Assembly (NCBI RefSeq): GCF_014873705.1
Contig: NZ_JADBDS010000001.1
Location: 868,001-932,000, forward strand
Direction: 5' to 3'
Length of the DNA stretch: 64,000 nucleotides
DNA from: Mycobacterium sp. OAS707
GTDB taxonomy: Bacteria; Actinomycetota; Actinomycetes; Mycobacteriales; Mycobacteriaceae
Below, piece after piece: positions 15,781 through 23,229 of the stretch. The stretch's first letter is position 1. The number at the start of each line of letters is the position of its first letter. Under the pieces are notes generated by a model that saw nothing but the letters and a program-made list of their open reading frames with translations, made no database searches and had not been told where the DNA came from. Position numbers and translations under genes: made by a program.

Positions 15781-17463
15781 TCACGACACCCGCCTCCGCA
15801 TCTCGGCGGCGCGCACCGCCGATCTGAACAGCGGACCGACGACACCTGCGAGTTGTTCGGGCCTGCCGATGGTGGCGTGCGCGGAGCTGCCGAAGACCTT
15901 CTTCAACGATCGCACGTCGGTGCCCGCTCCCACCGTGAGGCACACGCACCCGATCCCCCGGCGCCGCGCCTCGTTCAGAGCTCGACGCGAGTCCGCGGCG
16001 CCGTAGTCACGCTCGTATCCGTGGTCGTAGGCCAGGCCGTCGGACAGCACGACCAACAACCGCCGGGAAGTTCCCCCACGCTTCTCCAGCACCGACGACC
16101 CGTGTCGTATCGCCGCTCCCAGTCGCGAATATGCACCCGGCTCAAGGCTGTTGAGTCGTCTGAAGATGCCTGCGTCGAGGTGCTCATCGAACCGTTTGAC
16201 CGGCACCATGCTCACCGCCGCCCGGCCCTGCGAGTAGTAGGCGTACAACGACACCCGGTCGCCCAGATCGTGCAGTGCGACCGCGAGGTTGGCGACCGCG
16301 GTCCGCTGTTGCTGGTGCACAGTGCGTCCGAGTGTCCCCGGTTCGGCGGTCGACCCCGAGATGTCCAGCAGCAGTAGCACCGACAGGTCGCGGCGCCTGC
16401 GGAGGCTGTCGAGGTAAACGGCTTCGTCAGGCACCGAACCGGCCATCACCTCGACCCGCGACTCCACAGCCGCGTCGATGTCGATGTCGTCCCCCTGCGG
16501 CTGACGGTGCCTGCGGTGCAAGCCCATACCGAGCCGGGCCAGCGGTCGGCGCACCCCGATCGCACTCTCGATGGCCTGCGTCGCGAACGGCTTGATCTTC
16601 GGCTCGACTTCGCGCACCGTGCACCAGTCTGGGCGGTAGACGCCGCGCGAGGCGTCCCACTCCGGATACTTCAGCCCGTCTTGCTTGATGTCGGCGGCGT
16701 CCTCTCCCGTCGCCACTGCGGTCGAGGACACCGCGTAGACGCCCCGATTGGCCGAATTCGTTCGGTGGGTCGGCGTGTCCGCGCCGGGAGGTCCGCCGCC
16801 GTCGCTCCCCGTCTTACGCGCCGACGACAACATCTTCTTCAACAATTTCCCGATGAAGCCGCCGCCACCGACCGGGTTGGTGAACACATCGGGCTCGTCG
16901 CTGTCGTCGACAGCCTCCTCGTCGAGCGCCTCCAGCTCGCCCTTGGCCTCTTTGCGCGCCACGTGACCGGCCTTCGGGTCGTCGGCCTCGGTGCGCTTGA
17001 TGGCCGCCGCCAGCTTTTTCGCGCGAATGACACCGAAAACGGTTGGCGGGTCGGAAAGCGGATCCTTGGCGGTCGCAATGCGAAGAGACGATGCCGCTGA
17101 ATCACTGAGCGATGCGAGCTTGCGATCGGCCAAGGATGTAAGTACGCCGGGCAGCAGATCATTGTTGGCGACCAGCGCCCGGTGTCCCTCGACGGCCAAG
17201 TAGCGCTTGGCCAGTTTGGGTCGCCGTATCAGCTGGTCGATGACGTCGGGCGTGAGACTGTCCGCGGCGAGCAACGACGCGTGTACGGCTACCGATTCGA
17301 GATTGGCGCGGGCGCGTGCGGACGGATCGACGAACACTGTCTGGCCGTCGGTCCACGACGGTTCGCCCGCGCCGCCGGCGGCCACAGCCAGCGGACGGCC
17401 CGCAAGTGCGGAGGCCAACATTCCGAGCAGCTGCAAACGCTCGGTGTCGACATCAGAGACCAT
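15781..17463 (-). CDS. VWA-domain protein, NorD/CbbO type
   Basis: 560-residue partner of the MoxR-type ATPase. The C-terminal von Willebrand A domain has a MIDAS motif DISGS at 367-371, followed by the conserved threonine/aspartate region ending in VVLSDGLAYD. The N-terminal third is helical; residues 180-260 are acidic, glycine-rich and probably disordered. NorD/CbbO proteins dock the ATPase ring on its client. GGAGG stands before the ATG at 17463. It is the first gene of the leftward operon and is separated from the ATPase gene by 153 bp. Its client protein is not evident. Confidence 0.85.
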   Translation of the reverse strand: MVSDVDTERLQLLGMLASALAGRPLAVAAGGAGEPSWTDGQTVFVDPSARARANLESVAVHASLLAADSLTPDVIDQLIRRPKLAKRYLAVEGHRALVANNDLLPGVLTSLADRKLASLSDSAASSLRIATAKDPLSDPPTVFGVIRAKKLAAAIKRTEADDPKAGHVARKEAKGELEALDEEAVDDSDEPDVFTNPVGGGGFIGKLLKKMLSSARKTGSDGGGPPGADTPTHRTNSANRGVYAVSSTAVATGEDAADIKQDGLKYPEWDASRGVYRPDWCTVREVEPKIKPFATQAIESAIGVRRPLARLGMGLHRRHRQPQGDDIDIDAAVESRVEVMAGSVPDEAVYLDSLRRRRDLSVLLLLDISGSTAEPGTLGRTVHQQQRTAVANLAVALHDLGDRVSLYAYYSQGRAAVSMVPVKRFDEHLDAGIFRRLNSLEPGAYSRLGAAIRHGSSVLEKRGGTSRRLLVVLSDGLAYDHGYERDYGAADSRRALNEARRRGIGCVCLTVGAGTDVRSLKKVFGSSAHATIGRPEQLAGVVGPLFRSAVRAAEMRRRVS

Positions 17464-17496
17464 CGGGCCACCTCCTCACACACCGGCGCAATGTTG

Positions 17497-17512
17497 ACCT
17501 AATAATTGTTCC
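17497..17512. promoter_or_regulatory. Conserved promoter motif, copy 2
   Basis: ACCTAATAATTGTTCC in the divergent region between the VWA gene (leftward, start 33 bp away) and the MFE-type SDR gene (rightward). It matches the copies at 14728 and 23141. Confidence 0.5.
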
Positions 17513-17524
17513 ACCGTAGAGTCC

Positions 17525-17547
17525 GCTTGAAGTGGAGTCAATCAAGC
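17525..17547. repeat. Inverted repeat GCTTGA/TCAAGC
   Basis: Perfect six-base inverted repeat with an 11-nt spacer in the same divergent region, 12 bp from motif copy 2. It may be a second regulator site for the rightward SDR operon. Short, so chance occurrence is possible. Confidence 0.3.
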
Positions 17548-17664
17548 ACCAAGTCAGATGAGGTTGTTCGGACACGTGGGTTTCTCGTACCCCTGGCCCG
17601 ATGCCGACTTCGCCGAGGTTTTCTTCAACGACGACTGCAGTGACCAATTGGTAAGGAGTCCGCG

Positions 17665-18639
17665 ATGATCGAGTTCGATGGCAAGGTTGCGATCGTGACC
17701 GGAGCGGGACGCGGGCTCGGCCGGCTCTACGCCCTCGACCTGGCGAAGCGGGGCGCCGCGGTGGTGGTCAACGATCTGGGCGGCACCATGGGCGGTCAGG
17801 GTGTCGACCCCAGCGTCGCCGACCAGGTGGTCGAGGAGATCACCAACGCCGGTGGCCGGGCGGTCGCATCTTACGACTCGGTCGACAGCCCCGAGGGTGG
17901 GCAGACAATCGTCGCCACCGCAGTGGAGACCTTTGGCCGACTCGATGCCGTCGTCAGCAATGCCGGCATCTTCAACAGCATCCCGTTCGACGAGATCTCG
18001 CCCGACCGCTGGCGGCAGATGTTGCGAGTGCACCTCGACGGCGGCTTCTATCTGAGCCAGCCCGCGTACAAGGTGATGGCGAAACAGAAGTACGGGCGCT
18101 TCGTCTTCATCTCCTCGTCGGCGGGAAATTTCGGCCAGCCGATGGAAGCGCATTACGCTGCCGCTAAAGCCGGCCTTGTTGGACTATCCAACGTCATCGC
18201 CATCGAAGGCGCCGCGCACGGCATTCTTTCCAACACCGTTCTTCCGACCGGCTTTTCGCGGATGGTCACCGAGACCGTCGGCGACGAAAAGTTCCTCGCC
18301 GAATCAGGGTTCATGCGCGCGATCAGGCCGGAACTCGTGGTGCCCCTCGTAGTCTTCCTTGCCAGCGCCGATTGCGACTTCACCCATCGCAACTACTCGG
18401 CATGCGCAGGGCGCTACGCGCGCGTGTTCATGGGACTCGCTGACGGCTGGTTGGCGGACTCAGAAACCGAGCCCACGGCCGACGATGTCCTCGCACACAT
18501 CAAACAGATTTCGGCGACCGACAAATTCATCGTGCCCGACTCCATCGTCGACGAAGTCCTCGAGGTGTGCGACCGCCGCGGCATCAGCGCAATGCCCGAC
18601 AACGCCGACGTCTCCTTTCCGGAACCCACAAGGAATTAA
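17665..18639 (+). CDS. SDR of the multifunctional-enzyme (3-hydroxyacyl-CoA dehydrogenase) type
   Basis: Short-chain dehydrogenase of 324 aa. It has TGAGRGLGR, then VVNDLGGTMGGQG, the segment typical of the hydroxyacyl-CoA dehydrogenase domain of MFE-2 and related actinobacterial enzymes. NAGIF, the serine motif ISSSAG and the pair YAAAK are present. The start ATG follows AAGGAG. Likely role: NAD-dependent oxidation of a 3-hydroxyacyl-CoA, or of another bulky secondary alcohol, in degradation of the cluster substrate. It heads a rightward set with the collapsed amidohydrolase, nitroreductase and SnoaL genes. Confidence 0.85.
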   Translation: MIEFDGKVAIVTGAGRGLGRLYALDLAKRGAAVVVNDLGGTMGGQGVDPSVADQVVEEITNAGGRAVASYDSVDSPEGGQTIVATAVETFGRLDAVVSNAGIFNSIPFDEISPDRWRQMLRVHLDGGFYLSQPAYKVMAKQKYGRFVFISSSAGNFGQPMEAHYAAAKAGLVGLSNVIAIEGAAHGILSNTVLPTGFSRMVTETVGDEKFLAESGFMRAIRPELVVPLVVFLASADCDFTHRNYSACAGRYARVFMGLADGWLADSETEPTADDVLAHIKQISATDKFIVPDSIVDEVLEVCDRRGISAMPDNADVSFPEPTRN

Positions 18640-18648
18640 GGAGTGCCC

Positions 18649-19161
18649 GTGAACATGAACGACATGGTTCTCGTCTCCGTGGACAACCACATGGTCGAAC
18701 CACCCGGCCTGTTCGACAACCACATTCCCGCCAAGTACAAGGACGACGTTCCCAAGCTGATCCAACGCGAAGACGGCACGGACGCTTGGGTTTTCGAAGG
18801 TGCGGAGGCCACCAATGTCGGTCTCAACGCCGTCGCCGGCCGTCCTCCCGACGAGTACGGCGCCGAACCGACGAAACTGTCCGAGATCCGCGAAGGCTGC
18901 TACAACATCGACGAGCGGATCGGTGACATGAACGCCGACGGGGTGGCGGCAGCGCCGAACCACAAGATTACCCACGGGAATGCCTTGCGGCTGTACAACT
19001 TTGATATGTTCAGCCACATTCCGAAGGAGCAGCTGACCGTTGGTGCCCTGCGCGTCCAGGCCACCGACGTCGATCTTGGCGTCCGATCCTCGGAGCGGCT
19101 GAAGAAAGAAGGCACCGACACCGTTACCGTGCTCGACCTCGCGTCGAAGATCGCGACGTAG
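18649..19161 (+). pseudogene. Amidohydrolase-family gene with a large in-frame internal deletion
   Basis: The 170-residue product joins both ends of an amidohydrolase-2 (ACMSD-like TIM-barrel) protein and lacks the middle. The N-terminal part has VSVDNHMVEPPGLFDNHIP and runs to DERIGDMNADGV. After a short junction the C-terminal part reads NHKITHGNALRLYNFDMF and continues normally to the stop. Full family members are near 400 residues, so roughly 230-250 residues holding most metal ligands are missing. The start GTG at 18649 is 5 nt after AAGGAG; a GTG at 18643 and an ATG at 18655 are alternatives. It may be translated, but hydrolase activity is not expected. Confidence 0.75.
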
Positions 19162-19172
19162 TCGAGGCAGCC

Positions 19173-19814
19173 GTGGACATCGACCAATTGCTCACCACGA
19201 CGAGGTCCGCACGCAAGGCGCTAAATCTGGCGGCTCCGGTCGCCCTGGATGAGATCCGCGAATGCTTGCAGATCGCGTTGCACGCGCCGAACGGCTCGAA
19301 CCAGCAGGCGTGGCGGTGGATGGTCGTCACCGCACCGTCGCTGCGGGCACGAATCGCCGAGATCTACCGCGACACCTACCTGAAAAAGGTAGGCGGTCAG
19401 CTGGTTTCCGGCCTGATGCCCGCAGGCACGTCGGAGGCCAAACTGATGTCCTCGACGGAGTTCCTCGTCGAGAACCTGCACCAGGTACCGGTGCTCGTGA
19501 TCCCTTGTTACGAGCCAAGCTACCCGCGCACCGACGGCGACGAGTCCTTCTACCTGGCAACCCTCTACGGATCGATGTTCCCCGCTGTGTGGAACTTTCA
19601 ACTCGCGCTGCATTCGCGCGGTTATGGCACGTGTATCACGACAATGCACCTCGAACACGAGCGAGAAGTCGGCGAATTGCTGGGTATTCCCGCGACCTTC
19701 GTCCAGGGCTGCCTCCTTCCCGTCGCAAGGTTGCGCACCGGACACGTATTCGCGCCAACGCCTCGTCGCAATCTGGAAGAAGTTATTGCCGTCAACGAAT
19801 GGGGTTGCCAATGA
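19173..19814 (+). CDS. Nitroreductase-family flavoprotein
   Basis: 213-residue FMN-dependent nitroreductase fold protein. It shows the N-terminal phosphate-binding TTTRSARKAL, then HAPNGSNQQAWRW, and a C-terminal GIPATFVQGCLLPV segment. The start is a GTG at 19173. Members reduce nitroaromatics, quinones or enones with NAD(P)H; the true substrate here is unknown. Its stop overlaps the start of the SnoaL gene by ATGA, so the two are translationally coupled. It shares the operon with an SDR and the decayed amidohydrolase. Confidence 0.85.
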   Translation: MDIDQLLTTTRSARKALNLAAPVALDEIRECLQIALHAPNGSNQQAWRWMVVTAPSLRARIAEIYRDTYLKKVGGQLVSGLMPAGTSEAKLMSSTEFLVENLHQVPVLVIPCYEPSYPRTDGDESFYLATLYGSMFPAVWNFQLALHSRGYGTCITTMHLEHEREVGELLGIPATFVQGCLLPVARLRTGHVFAPTPRRNLEEVIAVNEWGCQ

Positions 19815-20359
19815 ATGCAGATCTGCAGGAGCGCCTAGCCCGCCTCGAGGCTCGCACCGAGATCCGGGATTGCATCGAACGTTATGCGCGAGGGATGGAC
19901 CGCCGCGATCGCGAGATCCTCCGGTCTGCGTACCACGACGGGGCTGTCGACGATCACGTCGGCTTCGTCGGTGAGGTGGACGACTTCATCGATTGGGCGT
20001 TCGCTTATCACTCGACGCAGACCAGGTACCAGCACTACCTGCTCAACCACACCGCCGACATCGACGGCGACCAGGCGCACGCCGAGACGTACTACCTGTT
20101 CGTCGGCACCGACAAGGAGCCTGCGAATCACCTGACGCTGTCTGGCGGTCGATACGTGGACCGGTTGGAGCGAAGGGATGGGCGGTGGGCGATCGTCGAC
20201 CGCGTCTGTGTGGTCGAGTGGAACGCCGAGTCGACGTCGTTGGTCACCGACGAGGTGATCGCGATGATGGCACCGACGATGAGGGTCGCCACCCATGACA
20301 GGTCCGATGCCTCGTACGACCGTCCGCTGGTGGCCGTGCGGCACGCGACACCGGAGTGA
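19811..20359 (+). CDS. SnoaL-like (NTF2 fold) protein
   Basis: 182-residue protein of the SnoaL_4 type: an N-terminal helix pair ending in IRDCIERYARGMDRRD, a middle region with YQHYLLNHTADIDGD and a C-terminal beta sheet with GRYVDRLERRDGRWAIVDR. Such proteins are often dehydratases, isomerases or small hydrolases of ring compounds, but many are uncharacterised. Start ATG 19811 overlaps the preceding stop. The Y-x-N/R-x-D set of limonene-epoxide hydrolase is not present, so I do not assign that activity. Confidence 0.8.
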   Translation: MNADLQERLARLEARTEIRDCIERYARGMDRRDREILRSAYHDGAVDDHVGFVGEVDDFIDWAFAYHSTQTRYQHYLLNHTADIDGDQAHAETYYLFVGTDKEPANHLTLSGGRYVDRLERRDGRWAIVDRVCVVEWNAESTSLVTDEVIAMMAPTMRVATHDRSDASYDRPLVAVRHATPE

Positions 20360-20435
20360 GCGCCGACCGTTCCGCGCTCGGTAGTATCAATTCTCAGGTC
20401 CGCACCCGCGACGACCGGCGAAGGAGGACTCAGCG

Positions 20436-21776
20436 ATGGCCGACGCCGACGCCGTGAAGCGGAGGTCCGTCCGCGGCCGTCCCGCGAGCGAGAAGGGCCA
20501 TTCCACCAAGCTCTCTGCCGTCACGGAAGAGCCAACGGTGGATGCCACCAGGCGCACCGAGATCCTGAGAACGGCCGACACTGTCATCGCCACGACGGGA
20601 CTACGGAGCTCGCTGCAGCAAATCGCCGACGCCGCAGGCATCCTCGCCGGCAGCCTGTATCACCATTTCGAATCCAAGGAAGCGATCCTGGTCGAACTGA
20701 TCCGGCGTTACCACATCGATCTCGACCGCGTCGGTGATCGCGCCCTCGAACGCATCGATCAGCCCGATCCCCGTCCGGCCTCCGAGCAGATCACGGAACT
20801 CGGATGCGAGATCGCTCGCTGCGCGGTGGAACATCGCGCAGCTCTTCAAATGTCGTTCTACGAGGGTCCGAGCACCGACCCGGAGCTCGTCGAATTGGCG
20901 AAACGGCCGCCGACGAAAATTCAGGCCGCGATGTTGCAGGCGTTACGCGCCGGCCGCTGGAGCGGATACATCCGAGGAGACATCGACCTCCCCACGCTGG
21001 CCGATCGCCTCTGCCAAAGCATGTTGCACGCCGGTCTCGACGTCGTTCGCCACAACGCCTCGGCCACTGAGGTGGCCAGGCTGAAAAGCCGGATCGCCCT
21101 GCAAGGACTCGCCGTCGACCCGCCCACCGACACCGATTTGGACAAGTCGAACGCGTTCGCAGTGGCGCAGCAGGTGATCGACAGCTGGGTCGACACCGAG
21201 AATGACACGGACCTGAAGGCCGCTCATGTGCGCGCGGTGGCACGGGCCGAATTCGGTCGCCGCGGCTATGAGATGACCACGATCCGCGACATCGCGGCGG
21301 CCGCGGGGTTGGGGACGGGCACTGTGTACCGGGTGATCGGTTCGAAGGACGAGCTGTTGATGTCGATCATGCTCGAATTCGGGCACAAGGTCGGCGGCGC
21401 ATGGACCGACATCGTTCGTTCGGATTCGACCACAGTCGAGAAGCTGGATGCGTTGAGCTGGTTGAACGTCAACGCGCTCGACCAGTTCCCCGACGAGTTC
21501 CGAATTCAGTTGGCGTGGTTGCGGCAGACGCCTCCGGACACGTCCACCCCGGCATGGTCGTTCACCACACGAATCCGGCAGATGAAAGCACTCCTTTCCG
21601 AGGGCATGCGCGCCGGCGAGATACAGGTGGACAGTCCGACCGCCGACCTGCTCGCCCGGTGCATCATCGGCGAGCAGTGGATTCCGGAGAACATCCTTCA
21701 GGAAATCGGGACGCGGAACGCATTGATTCTCGCGCGAGACACGACCCTGCGGGGAATCGCTGTGCGCGACATGTGA
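20436..21776 (+). CDS. Regulator with two tandem TetR-type DNA-binding domains
   Basis: 446-residue protein that looks like two TetR regulators fused head to tail. The first helix-turn-helix is at about 58-88 (LQQIADAAGILAGSLYHHFE). The second is at about 281-311 (TTIRDIAAAAGLGTGTVYRV, then IGSKDELLMS). Each is followed by a helical ligand-binding-like domain. The start has GAAGGAGG upstream. A single chain could bind two operator half-sites or act as a pseudo-dimer of dimers. It lies at the end of the SDR/nitroreductase operon and faces a P450 gene; it may read the AACCTAA-TTGTTC motif found at three promoters here, which is inference. Confidence 0.88.
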   Translation: MADADAVKRRSVRGRPASEKGHSTKLSAVTEEPTVDATRRTEILRTADTVIATTGLRSSLQQIADAAGILAGSLYHHFESKEAILVELIRRYHIDLDRVGDRALERIDQPDPRPASEQITELGCEIARCAVEHRAALQMSFYEGPSTDPELVELAKRPPTKIQAAMLQALRAGRWSGYIRGDIDLPTLADRLCQSMLHAGLDVVRHNASATEVARLKSRIALQGLAVDPPTDTDLDKSNAFAVAQQVIDSWVDTENDTDLKAAHVRAVARAEFGRRGYEMTTIRDIAAAAGLGTGTVYRVIGSKDELLMSIMLEFGHKVGGAWTDIVRSDSTTVEKLDALSWLNVNALDQFPDEFRIQLAWLRQTPPDTSTPAWSFTTRIRQMKALLSEGMRAGEIQVDSPTADLLARCIIGEQWIPENILQEIGTRNALILARDTTLRGIAVRDM

Positions 21777-21786
21777 CCATCCCTTC

Positions 21787-22986
21787 TCAACCCGTGATCA
21801 GCGGCAGTCTCCCCCACCCACGGACACTGGATGTGTGCGCCATCTCCGCGTCGTCAAGGTCGATCTCCCACTCCGGCCACCGCGTCAGCATCTCTTCGAG
21901 CGCGACCCGCGCCTGCATCCGCGCCAGCGACGATCCGAGACAGAAGTGCAGTCCCTGACCGAAGGAGAGATGCGATCCGGTGCGGTGGATGTCGAAACTG
22001 TCTCCGTCGGGGTACTGCCGCTCGTCCCGGTTGGCTGAACCGTTGAGTAGCAACATGATCGAACCCTCCGCGATCGTCTGCCCGTGCACTTCGGTGTCGC
22101 GGGCGACTGTGCGGGCCTGCACCGGCGACGGCGACTCGTAGCGCAGCACTTCCTCGATCGCGCGGGGAATCAGCGAGAAATCCTCGACGAGTTCGCGTCG
22201 CTGGTCGGGGTGCTCGGCGAGTAGTTGGCCGATGAAGCCGATCAGCCGAGTGGTCGTTTCGTTGCCCGCGCCAGCGATCATGCTCGTATATGTCAGCACC
22301 TCGATGCGCGTCAGCGGTCGCAGCTCACCGTCCTCGACCACCTCCGCGTTGAGCAGTTGCGTCATCACATCGTCGGACGGATGCTCGGCACGCCATTCGA
22401 TGTAGTCGGCGAACAGTTGGTACGCATTCTCGAAGGTGGCGCTCGACACCGACAGGAAACTACCGTCTTTGAGGCCGATCGACGCATCAGTGTTGTCCCG
22501 GATCTGCTGCTGTCCCTCTTCGGGGATGCCAAGCAGGTAGCCGATGGTCCGCATCGGGATGAGCGCCCCGAAGTCGGTGATCAAGTCGAATCGCGAGGCA
22601 CCTGCCAGCTCATCGAGCGCGCGTACGCAGTACTGACGAGTCAGCGGCTCGATGGCCTCCATCCGGCGCGGCGTGAAAACCCTTGACAGCACACGCCGAT
22701 GAAGATCATGTAGCGGTGGGTCTTCGAAAAGGATTACGCCGGGCGGCACCTCGACACCACTCATGATGATGTCCATGGTCGTGCCCTTGCCTGACCGGTA
22801 GGTATCCCAGTTGTGCAGTTCACGCGCAACATCGTTGTACCGGCTCAGCGCATAGAAGTTGTACTTCTCGTTGTGGTAGAGCGGAGCCTCGTCCCGCATC
22901 CGCCGCCAGATCGGGTACGGGTTGTCATCGATGGCGAAGTCGAACGGGTCGTAATAGAGATCGGTGGCGTTCGCGCCGGTCGTCAT
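21787..22986 (-). CDS. Cytochrome P450
   Basis: P450 of 399 aa. The heme loop SFGQGLHFCLGSSLAR gives Cys349 as iron ligand, the I-helix reads AGAGNETTTRL and the K-helix ExxR is EEVLR. The ATG at 22986 follows GAGGAGG; the longer open frame to 23013 is part of a gene remnant. It converges with the double-TetR gene, 10 bp apart, and its promoter region is shared with the DapB-like gene. Substrate unknown; part of the same catabolic island. Confidence 0.93.
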   Translation of the reverse strand: MTTGANATDLYYDPFDFAIDDNPYPIWRRMRDEAPLYHNEKYNFYALSRYNDVARELHNWDTYRSGKGTTMDIIMSGVEVPPGVILFEDPPLHDLHRRVLSRVFTPRRMEAIEPLTRQYCVRALDELAGASRFDLITDFGALIPMRTIGYLLGIPEEGQQQIRDNTDASIGLKDGSFLSVSSATFENAYQLFADYIEWRAEHPSDDVMTQLLNAEVVEDGELRPLTRIEVLTYTSMIAGAGNETTTRLIGFIGQLLAEHPDQRRELVEDFSLIPRAIEEVLRYESPSPVQARTVARDTEVHGQTIAEGSIMLLLNGSANRDERQYPDGDSFDIHRTGSHLSFGQGLHFCLGSSLARMQARVALEEMLTRWPEWEIDLDDAEMAHTSSVRGWGRLPLITG

Positions 22987-22999
22987 GTCGGCCTCCTCT

Positions 23000-23104
23000 T
23001 CATTCGAATGCATAGCGCGGCAGGGTGTTCGGCAAGTCGAGCGAGCTCAGCAGCCCTGCCGGCGCTTCGACCACATAGCCGTTCTCAGCGGGGATGTCAC
23101 AGGC
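23000..23104 (-). pseudogene. 3' remnant of a second DapB-like oxidoreductase gene
   Basis: Read leftward, this stretch encodes GYVVEAPAGLLSSLDLPNTL followed by PRYAFE and a TGA at 23000-23002. The intact gene at 23230 ends with YVVAAPAGLLSSVDLPLTIP and RGAFG, so this is clearly the tail of a paralogue. An in-frame TAA at 23105-23107 closes it upstream. The rest of the gene is lost. The P450 ribosome-binding site lies 3-10 nt beyond its stop, as if the two were once consecutive genes of one operon. Confidence 0.8.
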
Positions 23105-23140
23105 TTACCTCTCGTTCACACCAAACTCGGCACGGACTCT

Positions 23141-23157
23141 AACCTAAATTTTGTTCC
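23141..23157. promoter_or_regulatory. Conserved 17-bp promoter motif, copy 3
   Basis: AACCTAAATTTTGTTCC, 72 bp upstream of the DapB-like gene and within the divergent region shared with the P450 gene. Matches copies at 14728 and 17497. Confidence 0.5.
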
Positions 23158-23229
23158 CCTCGAATATAATAGTGATTACTATTCTAAAGCGATCCGACAG
23201 TCGCACGCGATAGCTCTCGAGGAGTCGAC

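Noticed and set aside
18460..19017. 185-codon minus-strand frame rich in Val, His and Gly
   Set aside because: Shadow of the SDR and amidohydrolase genes; low-complexity composition typical of antisense frames.
19811..20359. Limonene-epoxide-hydrolase activity for the other SnoaL proteins (also 30210, 31351, 51818)
   Set aside because: None shows the Y-x-N plus R-x-D and Asp set seen at 6925-7344.
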